A stretch of 10,978 bases of DNA. Origin: Clostridia bacterium. Lineage in GTDB: Bacteria > Bacillota > Clostridia > Christensenellales > DTU072. Below are positions 1-5,939 of this stretch, one piece after another; within the stretch, counting starts at the first letter, position 1; every line of letters begins with the position of its first letter. Position numbers and translations under genes: made by a program. The stretch covers positions 1 through 10,978 of the forward strand of contig JAQVME010000025.1 of the NCBI GenBank assembly GCA_028703745.1, written 5' to 3'. Below the pieces are notes generated by a model. The model was not told the DNA's origin. It saw nothing but the letters and a program-made list of their open reading frames with translations, and searched no databases.

Positions 1-675
1 TTCGTGTTCAAGCTGTTGGAGTAAGGGTTCCTCATTCGGTTCATCAAGGCTCCTGAACAGAGCTTTCTTTGACATCAACGCCGCCTTTTCCATGGTGCCG
101 CCGACACCCACTCCTATAACTACGGGGGGACATGGGTTGCCGCCTGCCTGGGTGACGGAGGCTACAACGGCTCTCTTTATGCCGGCGATTCCTTCGGAAG
201 GGGTTAGCATAAACAGTCTTGACATATTTTCCGAGCCGAAGCCCTTTGCCATAACGGACAGCGTCAAAGCGTTGCCGGGTAGGATGTTGTAATGTATGAC
301 TGCCGGGGTGTTGTCAAGGGTGTTTTTTCTTGTGAGGGGGTCAAGCACCGACTTACGGAAATACCCTTCGGCGTACGCCTCGCGCACGCCCCTGTTTATG
401 GCGTCGCCGATATATTCTCCCTCTATCTTGACATCTTGTCCGATATCGGCAAAAACCACCGCCATTCCCGTATCCTGACACAACGGCGAGCGGGTCTTTG
501 CGGCTATTTCTGCATTTTTGAGCATTACGTCAAGCGCAAAGCGGGTAGTCGGCGAGCTTTCTACTTCGGCGGCCTTTTGTAAGGCGGATTTTGTCGGGTT
601 GTCCAACAAAACGCATATTTGGAGAAACATTTCTTTTACGGCGTTTGTCACCGCGGAGGCTTGTATTGTTTTCAT
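1..675 (-). CDS. fumA: Class I fumarate hydratase / tartrate dehydratase alpha subunit, 3' end outside window (partial)
   Basis: This is the N-terminal 225 residues of an iron-sulfur hydro-lyase alpha subunit, the family that converts fumarate and malate (or dehydrates tartrate) in central carbon metabolism in the cytoplasm. Reading from the ATG at 675, the frame stays open to base 1. Diagnostic motifs are SPLCQDTG (Cys66) and GGNPCPP (Cys182), two of the cysteines expected to bind the catalytic [4Fe-4S] cluster, followed by the glycine-rich VIGVGVGGTMEKAALMSKKA. Family alpha subunits are usually about 280 residues, so roughly the last fifth, with the third cluster cysteine, lies beyond the left edge. 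A beta subunit gene would be expected downstream, also off the window. The gene is divergent from walJ and has only a weak, distant Shine-Dalgarno (AAAAGG about 12 bases upstream). Fumarase versus L-tartrate dehydratase cannot be settled from this fragment; fumarase is the commoner role. Confidence 0.92.
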   Translation of the reverse strand, partial: MKTIQASAVTNAVKEMFLQICVLLDNPTKSALQKAAEVESSPTTRFALDVMLKNAEIAAKTRSPLCQDTGMAVVFADIGQDVKIEGEYIGDAINRGVREAYAEGYFRKSVLDPLTRKNTLDNTPAVIHYNILPGNALTLSVMAKGFGSENMSRLFMLTPSEGIAGIKRAVVASVTQAGGNPCPPVVIGVGVGGTMEKAALMSKKALFRSLDEPNEEPLLQQLEHE

Positions 676-727
676 TAATTTTAAGAGCCTTTTAAGTTTT
701 TTATATATATAATAAGTTCTGACTAAT

Positions 728-756
728 ATAGTACATTAACATATTGTGTTTGTCAA
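728..756 (-). promoter_or_regulatory. Promoter of the fumarase alpha gene
   Basis: On the minus strand a consensus -35 box TTGACA (756-751) is followed after 17 bases by TACTAT (733-728), a one-mismatch -10 box. Transcription would start near 721 and give a leader of about 46 bases before the ATG at 675. The -35 box overlaps the -35 box of the opposing walJ promoter by five base pairs. This is sequence-based inference; no operator was recognised. Confidence 0.6.
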
Positions 757-778
757 ATTATAATAAATGGTGTATAAT
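750..778 (+). promoter_or_regulatory. Promoter of walJ, predicted to give a leaderless transcript
   Basis: TTGTCA (750-755), a 17-base spacer and a perfect TATAAT (773-778) form a strong sigma-A type promoter. The start point expected about seven bases past the -10 box is about 785, which is the A of the walJ ATG. There is no Shine-Dalgarno in front of that ATG, which agrees with leaderless initiation. The spacer contains an in-frame ATG at 767, but it lies upstream of the expected transcription start. Confidence 0.7.
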
Positions 779-784
779 ACCTCT

Positions 785-1570
785 ATGGCAATTAAGGTGT
801 GCTCTTTGGGCAGCGGCTCGAAGGGAAACAGCGTTCTGATAGACAACGGCAGAAGCCGTATACTCATAGATGCAGGCTTGCCTGCGCGCACTTTGCTGAC
901 CCGTCTTGAGGACATAAATGTCGGCTTGAACCAGCTTGACGGCGTGCTGATTACGCACGAGCACAACGACCATATCAATGCGCTGGAGACTGTGGCAAGG
1001 AGCGTGCCGGTTTACGCCCACGACTATACCATGCAAGCTATCCTCGCAAAGTGCTTTATATCGCTCAAGAACCAGATGAATTTTTCGGGAGAGTGCTTTT
1101 CTATCGGTACTTTCGACATTACTGCTTTCAAAGTATCCCACGACGCCGTTTATCCGCTGGGTTATACCATCAGCGACAGTGACAGCAAAATAACTTACGC
1201 CACCGACCTCGGCTACTGTTCCAAGGAGTTTTTACGCGCGGCGAAGGGCTCGGGACTTGTGGTTATAGAGTCGAATCACGACGTCGATATGCTTATGAAC
1301 GGCAGATACCCGGCGTACCTGAAGAGAAGAATTATCTCCAACAAAGGGCATTTATCAAATCTTGCTTGCGCCGTCGCCATAAACGAGCTTGCCTCGCAGG
1401 GCACAAAGAAATTCGTGCTGGGCCACCTCAGCGAGAACAACAACTTGCCCGAACTGGCATACTGGACCAACGCAGATTATTTGCGCGGCAAGGGCGCCGA
1501 TATAGGCCGAGAAATCAAGCTTGTCGTCGCTGAGCAGCGCTGCGTAAGCGGTTTTATCGGGTGTGACTAG
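785..1570 (+). CDS. walJ: WalJ/YycJ-family metallo-beta-lactamase-fold hydrolase
   Basis: A 261-residue cytoplasmic protein of the WalJ (YycJ/VicX) family of MBL-fold metal hydrolases, related to nucleases and linked in Bacillota to the WalRK cell-wall regulon, and in some reports to DNA repair. The N-terminal CSLGSGSKGNS is typical of the family. The metal site is THEHNDH (His58, His60, Asp62, His63), then SHDAVYPLGY (His119), TDLGY (Asp141), ESNHD (His165), GHLSN (His189) and GHLSENN (His214). Length fits the family. The ATG at 785 is preferred over an in-frame ATG at 767 because the earlier one lies inside the promoter spacer and would add a non-conserved stretch, MVYNTS. The next gene starts directly after the TAG stop. 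The walRK sensor genes that usually precede it are not next to it here. Family assignment is firm; the substrate is not known from sequence. Confidence 0.92.
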   Translation: MAIKVCSLGSGSKGNSVLIDNGRSRILIDAGLPARTLLTRLEDINVGLNQLDGVLITHEHNDHINALETVARSVPVYAHDYTMQAILAKCFISLKNQMNFSGECFSIGTFDITAFKVSHDAVYPLGYTISDSDSKITYATDLGYCSKEFLRAAKGSGLVVIESNHDVDMLMNGRYPAYLKRRIISNKGHLSNLACAVAINELASQGTKKFVLGHLSENNNLPELAYWTNADYLRGKGADIGREIKLVVAEQRCVSGFIGCD

Positions 1571-2629
1571 ATGGAAAAACGCGCATATTACGACGAAAAA
1601 GCCTTTCCCATAGTTTTTTTTGTATCATTTTATCTCATACTTCTCGCCTCCATGTTCATTACAAAAATCACAGCCTCAGCCGACGTCGTCAGCTACATTT
1701 CTTTTGCTATTCCGCAACTTATTTATATTTCTGTGACGCTCATTTATTCCCGTGCTACGAATACCGCTTTGTTGAAAGCCGTACCCATAAGAGTAAAAAT
1801 GAAGCCGTCTTTATATCTATGGTCGGCGGCAGCCACAGTAGGGTTGTTTTGCTTTGCTCTGCTGCCTAATATGCTGGTTATGCTGCTGCTTAATGCTATC
1901 GGACTGAGAACGACGGTATCCGTGCCCGCGCTCGGCAACGCGGCAAGCGTGCTACTCTCGCTAGCAATTATCTGCATATTACCGGCGATTGGCGAGGAGC
2001 TTGTATTCAGAGGAGTGCTGGCTTCGTCGTTCAAGAATTACGGCGGCGCAGCAATAGTATTTATCAGCGGACTGCTGTTCAGTCTTTCTCATTTCAACAC
2101 CGCACAAACTGTTTATCAGTTTTTTATCGGCATCTTGCTTGCATATCTTTTTTTGAAAACCGATAATTTGCTGATTGCTGTGCTGATACACTTTTTTAAT
2201 AACGCTATAGCCGTGTTTCTACCCTCAATAATACCGTTTTTTGCATCTATTGCGCTGACGGGTATTAATATTCTCGTGTTGTCGATTATGTGCGTCTTCG
2301 GCTTGTTCCTGTTGGTGTTTTCTATCAGGAAGCTGACGGCGCCGAGGAGGGCTTCGGATGCCATTAAGGTATTTGAATACCAACCCGATAGCGGAGAGTT
2401 CGTGGCTGTCGCCAGCGAAAAAAAGCACAGAAGCCGCGGCGCAAAACGACTTTTGGCGGACGTAAAAGCCACCTTCTTCGCTATAATAAGCACCTTCAAA
2501 AAAGGTGAACTCTCCCGCCGGAAAAAGGCTTTTGATTCGTTGTTTCCCGCGCGCCGAAAGCTAGGCGCCGTTATAAAAATAATGATTGCAGTAATAATTG
2601 GTTTGTGGCTGATAACCATTTTGTTATAA
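1571..2629 (+). CDS. CPBP family (CAAX/Abi) intramembrane metalloprotease homologue, first of a tandem pair
   Basis: A 352-residue multi-pass membrane protein with the three CPBP motifs: EELVFR (Glu142, Glu143, Arg147), FSLSH (Phe170 to His174) and HFFNN (His207 to Asn211). These are the glutamate and histidine residues expected at the intramembrane active site of the Rce1-like family. About eight hydrophobic segments lie between residues 14 and 255. The protein then has a strongly basic, hydrophilic tail of roughly 75 residues rich in Lys/Arg, and ends in a further hydrophobic helix (about 331-352), an addition beyond the usual CPBP core. The ATG follows the walJ TAG with no gap and only a weak GGGTG upstream, which suggests translational coupling. 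Known roles of the family are prenyl-protein or peptide cleavage and bacteriocin self-immunity; which applies here is not visible. No bacteriocin precursor gene was found nearby. Confidence 0.88.
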   Translation: MEKRAYYDEKAFPIVFFVSFYLILLASMFITKITASADVVSYISFAIPQLIYISVTLIYSRATNTALLKAVPIRVKMKPSLYLWSAAATVGLFCFALLPNMLVMLLLNAIGLRTTVSVPALGNAASVLLSLAIICILPAIGEELVFRGVLASSFKNYGGAAIVFISGLLFSLSHFNTAQTVYQFFIGILLAYLFLKTDNLLIAVLIHFFNNAIAVFLPSIIPFFASIALTGINILVLSIMCVFGLFLLVFSIRKLTAPRRASDAIKVFEYQPDSGEFVAVASEKKHRSRGAKRLLADVKATFFAIISTFKKGELSRRKKAFDSLFPARRKLGAVIKIMIAVIIGLWLITILL

Positions 2630-2639
2630 AAGGAGAAAA

Positions 2640-3641
2640 ATGACAAAAACATTCAAGCTTTCGGCAATTTGCTTTATATCCGCGCTGTGGTTTATCGCCA
2701 TAAGGATACTTGCGAACTTCGTAAACTTTTCCGACAACGTCACCTCGTGGCTCTTTAGCTTTTTGATGCAGGTCATAGGCATGGGGCTGATTCCATTTCT
2801 GTTATACAAGCAATGGGTGAAGGGTGATTTCAAAGCCGATTTTCATATTAGTAAAAGAATCCCGGCGCTCAATTATTTTGTCGCCGTGCTTATAGGACTG
2901 TTACTGTACTATTTGACTATGGGCGTGTCGATGATTTATCAAAGCTTTCTCATTTCTGTCGGGTACACGCACATCACCACAAGCGCAGGCACAATATATT
3001 CCGGCTGGGAAGTGCTGGTCATGGAGTTCATAACCGTAGCCATGCTGCCCGCCTTTTTCGAGGAGTTCTACAACAGAGGGCTGTTGCTGTCGGTATTTGA
3101 AGGTGAGAAAAGCCATAGAAAGATAATAATATTTTTAGCAATTTATTTTGCCTTGTTCCACCAGAACATAGTCCAGACCGGCTATACCCTCATTGGCGGC
3201 TTTATTTTTGCCTTTATGATAGTCAAGACTCGCAATATCTGGCCGGGCGTAATAGTGCACTTCATCAATAACGGACTCAGCGTCGCCATAGATTATTCCA
3301 CGCAGAAAGGCACCTATCTCGGGTTTGTGTATGAGAGCTACCGCCAGTTTATGTACGGCAACATACTCATCATTTTTGCCAGCTGGGTAGCCGTAGCGTT
3401 CTTCATCGTATTGCTGCTCAGAGTTATGGCGCGCATAAACAAAAAGCGCCTTGACGACGACGAGGAGCAGAAGAGGCTGGCAGACGTCAGCGAAAGTATC
3501 TACAAGGTGTTCGGACCAGTTCGTGAGAGCGCTGCGCCGCCGGCAAAAACCGCGCTTTGGGAATACGGTCCGGTAATCGCCGCCGCCTCTATGTCTCTTG
3601 CCGTGACGGTGTTCACCTTTATTTGGGGTGTGCTTCGTTGA
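2640..3641 (+). CDS. CPBP family (CAAX/Abi) intramembrane metalloprotease homologue, second of a tandem pair
   Basis: A 333-residue membrane protein with all three CPBP motifs intact: EEFYNR (Glu141, Glu142, Arg146), FALFH (Phe170 to His174) and HFINN (His207 to Asn211). The positions match the upstream paralogue to within one residue, although overall sequence looks diverged, so an old duplication is likely. After the last core helix comes a charged tail (from about residue 262, with a DDDEEQKR patch) and a terminal hydrophobic helix (about 309-331), the same plan as its neighbour. The start is well supported by AAGGAG at 2630-2635. It lies 10 bases after the first paralogue's stop and its TGA overlaps the TTG start of rlmH. 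A role in envelope protein processing is an inference from family and position only. Confidence 0.88.
   Translation: MTKTFKLSAICFISALWFIAIRILANFVNFSDNVTSWLFSFLMQVIGMGLIPFLLYKQWVKGDFKADFHISKRIPALNYFVAVLIGLLLYYLTMGVSMIYQSFLISVGYTHITTSAGTIYSGWEVLVMEFITVAMLPAFFEEFYNRGLLLSVFEGEKSHRKIIIFLAIYFALFHQNIVQTGYTLIGGFIFAFMIVKTRNIWPGVIVHFINNGLSVAIDYSTQKGTYLGFVYESYRQFMYGNILIIFASWVAVAFFIVLLLRVMARINKKRLDDDEEQKRLADVSESIYKVFGPVRESAAPPAKTALWEYGPVIAAASMSLAVTVFTFIWGVLR
3625..3630 (+). promoter_or_regulatory. Shine-Dalgarno supporting the TTG start of rlmH
   Basis: GGGGTG lies seven bases before the TTG codon at 3638, inside the end of the second CPBP gene. It supports initiation at this TTG, where the conserved RlmH N terminus begins, and not at an upstream in-frame ATG at 3557. 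Confidence 0.5.
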
Positions 3642-4075
3642 AAATAAACCTTGTAACCGTCGGCAAAATAAAAGAGGGCTACCTCTCCGCGGCAATAGAG
3701 GAATACGCAAAAAGGCTTTCGAGATTCTGCAAGCTCAACATAATAGAGGTTGCGGAGGGCAGAAACAAGGCGGAGGAAGGCATAGCCGTATCAAAAAAGC
3801 TAAAGGGCAAGGTCATTGTGTTTGATATCGGCGGAGAACTTGTATCTTCGCAGGAGTTCGCTACACTGTTTGCAGAAGCCATGGTAAACGGAGACAGCGA
3901 GTTTTCTTTAGTCATCGGCGGCTCGGAAGGGCTTGATGCCGCGGTTATCGGCAAAGCCGACAGGAAGATATCTTTTGGACGCGTCACGTATCCACATCAG
4001 CTTATGCGGGTCATTGTTATGGAGCAACTTTACCGCGCCGTGACAATAAATAACAATATTACTTATCATAAATAA
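3638..4075 (+). CDS. rlmH: 23S rRNA (pseudouridine-1915-N3) methyltransferase RlmH
   Basis: RlmH is a SPOUT-fold, SAM-dependent methyltransferase that methylates pseudouridine 1915 in helix 69 of 23S rRNA on assembled 70S ribosomes. The 145-residue product starts with KINLVTVGKIKEGY and contains the SAM-binding knot signatures IGGSEG (Ile93-Gly98), YPHQLMR (118-124) and EQLYRA, and ends in the typical YHK. It is slightly shorter than the usual 155-160 residues, with no evident loss of a core motif. The start is TTG at 3638, overlapping the TGA of the preceding gene in TTGA; starting at 3557 would add 27 unconserved residues. In Bacillota rlmH closes the wal/yyc locus, and its position two genes after walJ preserves that arrangement. 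Confidence 0.95.
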   Translation: MKINLVTVGKIKEGYLSAAIEEYAKRLSRFCKLNIIEVAEGRNKAEEGIAVSKKLKGKVIVFDIGGELVSSQEFATLFAEAMVNGDSEFSLVIGGSEGLDAAVIGKADRKISFGRVTYPHQLMRVIVMEQLYRAVTINNNITYHK

Positions 4076-4095
4076 TATTTCGTGCCATCTTTTCA

Positions 4096-4103
4096 TATAT
4101 AAT
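4096..4103 (+). promoter_or_regulatory. -10-like element just before the M14 peptidase gene
   Basis: TATATAAT (4096-4103) ends three bases before the ATG at 4107, in the 31-base gap after rlmH. No recognisable -35 box sits 16-18 bases upstream and no Shine-Dalgarno precedes the ATG. It could drive a leaderless transcript of the downstream block, but the spacing is tight unless the hexamer TATATA at 4096-4101 is the one used. Confidence 0.35.
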
Positions 4104-4106
4104 AGT

Positions 4107-4934
4107 ATGAAAAGCTATAAAGAAATAGAAAGATTGGCGCAGCAAAGCGGCGCCGCGCTGGACTACATAGGCGTAACGTATCTCGGATATCCCATACCTC
4201 TGCTGACAAAAGGCAGGGGAGAGGGCGGCGTGTTGCTTGTGGGCGGCGTGCATGCCAGAGAGTATATAACCTCTTATTTGCTGTTCGAGCTGATGAAGGA
4301 GTATTGCGGCGAGGGGCGAATAGACTGTGTGCCGGCGCTCAATATCGACGGCATACTGCTCTCGCGGCTCGGCAAGAAGCTGTTCCCAAAGGCGCAAGCC
4401 GCATACCGCGGACTGCTGGAAATGAACGGCGGAAGAGATTTTGCGCAGTGGAAGGCCAACATAAGAGGCGTCGACCTCAACACGAATTTTGACGCGGAGT
4501 GGGGGACAGGGCTGATGAACGTCAGACGGCCCGGAGCCGAGAATTATATCGGACCATTCCCGGAGAGCGAAAACGAAACCAGAGCCGTCGTCGAAAGACT
4601 GCGCAAATATCCTTACGATATTGTAGTGGCATACCATTCGAAGGGCGAGGAGATATATTTTGGCTTCGGAGAGGAATTCGGCAACAAACACCACGCCGAA
4701 AAGGTGGCGGATATGCTGGGTTATGCTTTGAAAACCAGTGTCGGTTCGGCAGGGGGACTCAAGGATTATTGCGTGCGATGCGGCACGTTTGGGCTGACTA
4801 TAGAGGTGGGGGAGGACAGGTTTCCTCATCCGTACCCGATGAAAGAACTGCCGCGGCTCATAAACAAACACAAAGGAAGTCTGGAGTTATTCAGCACTAT
4901 CGGAGCACAAATTGCAGGAAGAATTTATGATTGA
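4107..4934 (+). CDS. M14-family zinc carboxypeptidase (MpaA / gamma-D-glutamyl-diaminopimelate peptidase-like)
   Basis: A 275-residue zinc metallopeptidase. Zinc ligands are visible as GGVHAREY (His49, Glu52) and VAYHSKG (His177). Other M14 features are NIDG, the substrate-binding RGVDLNTNF (Arg120, Asn125), YIGPFPESENET, and the catalytic glutamate in LTIEVG (Glu233). There is no signal peptide, membrane segment, LysM or SH3 repeat, so it is probably cytoplasmic. This fits the subgroup that cuts gamma-D-Glu-meso-diaminopimelate bonds in recycled peptidoglycan peptides better than secreted digestive-type carboxypeptidases, but substrate is inferred. The ATG at 4107 has no Shine-Dalgarno and lies next to a -10-like sequence. 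The stop overlaps the tadA start by eight bases, which ties it to the downstream block. Confidence 0.88.
   Translation: MKSYKEIERLAQQSGAALDYIGVTYLGYPIPLLTKGRGEGGVLLVGGVHAREYITSYLLFELMKEYCGEGRIDCVPALNIDGILLSRLGKKLFPKAQAAYRGLLEMNGGRDFAQWKANIRGVDLNTNFDAEWGTGLMNVRRPGAENYIGPFPESENETRAVVERLRKYPYDIVVAYHSKGEEIYFGFGEEFGNKHHAEKVADMLGYALKTSVGSAGGLKDYCVRCGTFGLTIEVGEDRFPHPYPMKELPRLINKHKGSLELFSTIGAQIAGRIYD
4916..4921 (+). promoter_or_regulatory. Shine-Dalgarno deciding the tadA start
   Basis: AGGAAG lies five bases before the ATG at 4927. It favours that ATG over an in-frame TTG at 4912, which would sit upstream of this site and lacks its own. Confidence 0.5.
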
Positions 4935-5364
4935 GGCGCTTAAAGAAGCGCGCAAGGCTGAACAGGCGGAAGAAATCCCCATAGGCGCCGTTGTCGTAAA
5001 GGACGGCGATATTATTTCGCGCGCTCATAACAGAAAGCAACGTGACAGCAACGCGCTTATGCACGCCGAAATCGTTGCCATGAACGCCGCTTGCCAAAAG
5101 CTTGGCTCAAAATATCTTGACGGCTGCGATTTGTACGTTACGCTCGAGCCCTGCGCCATGTGCGCCGGCGCCATGATAAATTATCGTGTCAGCCGTTTAT
5201 TTTTCGGCGCAATGGAACCAAAAACCGGGTGCTGCGGCTCCTTGTACAATTTGCCGGCAGACAAGAGATTCAACCACCGCGTAGAGGTAAACAGCGGTAT
5301 TATGGAGGAGGAATGCGCTTCAATCTTAAAGGATTTTTTCGCAAAAAGGAGAAAGAAAGGGTGA
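4927..5364 (+). CDS. tadA: tRNA-specific adenosine deaminase TadA
   Basis: TadA converts adenosine 34 to inosine in the anticodon of tRNA-Arg(ACG), allowing one tRNA to read the CGN codons CGU, CGC and CGA. The 145-residue protein has the cytidine deaminase fold zinc site: MHAEIVAMN (His46, with Glu48 as proton shuttle) and LEPCAMCAGAM (Cys76, Cys79), followed by the family-typical FFGAMEPKTG. Length is normal. The ATG at 4927 lies within the end of the M14 gene (eight-base overlap), and the final bases form a GTGA overlap with pth, so translation of the three genes is probably coupled. Confusion with guanine or cytidine deaminases is possible in this superfamily, but the C-terminal region and length fit TadA. 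Confidence 0.95.
   Translation: MIEALKEARKAEQAEEIPIGAVVVKDGDIISRAHNRKQRDSNALMHAEIVAMNAACQKLGSKYLDGCDLYVTLEPCAMCAGAMINYRVSRLFFGAMEPKTGCCGSLYNLPADKRFNHRVEVNSGIMEEECASILKDFFAKRRKKG
5346..5351 (+). promoter_or_regulatory. Shine-Dalgarno deciding the GTG start of pth
   Basis: AAGGAG is nine bases before the GTG at 5361. A second in-frame candidate, ATG at 5313, has GGAGGAGG immediately upstream (5304-5311) but would add a basic 16-residue extension not expected in Pth. Confidence 0.55.
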
Positions 5365-5939
5365 TAATAGTAGTAGGGCTGGGAAATCCGGGCGAGGAAT
5401 ATAAGAACACCTACCACAACATGGGTTACAAAACAGTAGACGCGCTGGCGGACAAGCTTTCGGTAAAAATAAAACGCGCCGAATGCTCTTCTTTAACGGC
5501 GGCGGTTACGCTTAGCGGCGTAAGAATTGTGCTGGCGCGGCCGGTTACATATATGAATTTGAGCGGACAAGCCGTCAAGAGCCTACTTTCAAAATACAAA
5601 GCGGACATCGGTGACCTTATCGTAATTTACGACGATATCGATTTGCCCAGATTCTCGTTGCGGGCAAGGAGCGGCGGCAGCGGCGGCACGCATAACGGTA
5701 TGAAAAATATAATTGACGTGCTTTCGGACACAAATTTCAAACGCATAAGAATTGGCGTGGGAAGGGAAAACGGCGAATTGAAGGACTATGTGCTGAGCGG
5801 CATAAGAAAGACCGACGAAAAGACCTTTGCGCAATGCTTCGAGAAGGCGGCAGACGCCGTCATAGCGTACGCCGGCAACGGCGATTTTGAAAAACTTATG
5901 AGAGAACTGAACGGCAGGGAAAGCAATGAGGTTCAGTGA
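5361..5939 (+). CDS. pth: Peptidyl-tRNA hydrolase
   Basis: Pth cleaves the ester bond of peptidyl-tRNAs that drop off the ribosome, recycling tRNA; it is essential in most bacteria. The 192-residue product has the family landmarks: IIVVGLGNPGEEY at the N terminus (Asn9), TYHN with the catalytic base His19, VTYMNLSG (Asn66), YDDIDLP (residues 90-96, containing the active-site aspartate) and GGTHNGMKN (Asn112). Length is typical. The GTG start overlaps the tadA stop as GTGA and puts the conserved motif directly at the N terminus. The gene ends 14 bases inside mfd. The pth-mfd pair is a common arrangement in Bacillota. Confidence 0.96.
   Translation: MIIVVGLGNPGEEYKNTYHNMGYKTVDALADKLSVKIKRAECSSLTAAVTLSGVRIVLARPVTYMNLSGQAVKSLLSKYKADIGDLIVIYDDIDLPRFSLRARSGGSGGTHNGMKNIIDVLSDTNFKRIRIGVGRENGELKDYVLSGIRKTDEKTFAQCFEKAADAVIAYAGNGDFEKLMRELNGRESNEVQ

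Noticed and set aside
92..582. Plus-strand open frames across the left end
   Set aside because: The minus strand here encodes an uninterrupted fumarase alpha subunit with cluster cysteines; these frames are its shadow.
767..784. Earlier in-frame ATG for walJ at 767
   Set aside because: It lies in the spacer and -10 region of the promoter, upstream of the expected transcript start, and adds residues not typical of WalJ; the ATG at 785 fits the conserved N terminus.
676..784. Riboswitch or small RNA in the fumA-walJ gap
   Set aside because: The gap is about 109 bases, AT-rich and filled by two promoters; no conserved structured element was seen.
3557..3637. Upstream ATG extension of rlmH
   Set aside because: Its 27 extra residues overlap the CPBP coding region in another frame and are not part of the RlmH family; the TTG at 3638 matches the family start.
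1571..3641. Bacteriocin immunity system around the CPBP proteins
   Set aside because: CPBP proteins can act in bacteriocin immunity, but no precursor peptide with a double-glycine leader, transporter or modification enzyme is present in the window.
3135..3710. Minus-strand open frame (191 codons) opposite the second CPBP gene and rlmH
   Set aside because: No domain, no Shine-Dalgarno, crosses two well-supported genes on the other strand.
4059..4871. Long minus-strand open frame (270 codons) opposite the M14 peptidase
   Set aside because: It is antisense to a gene with intact catalytic motifs, shows no recognisable domain, and has compositional features of a shadow frame.
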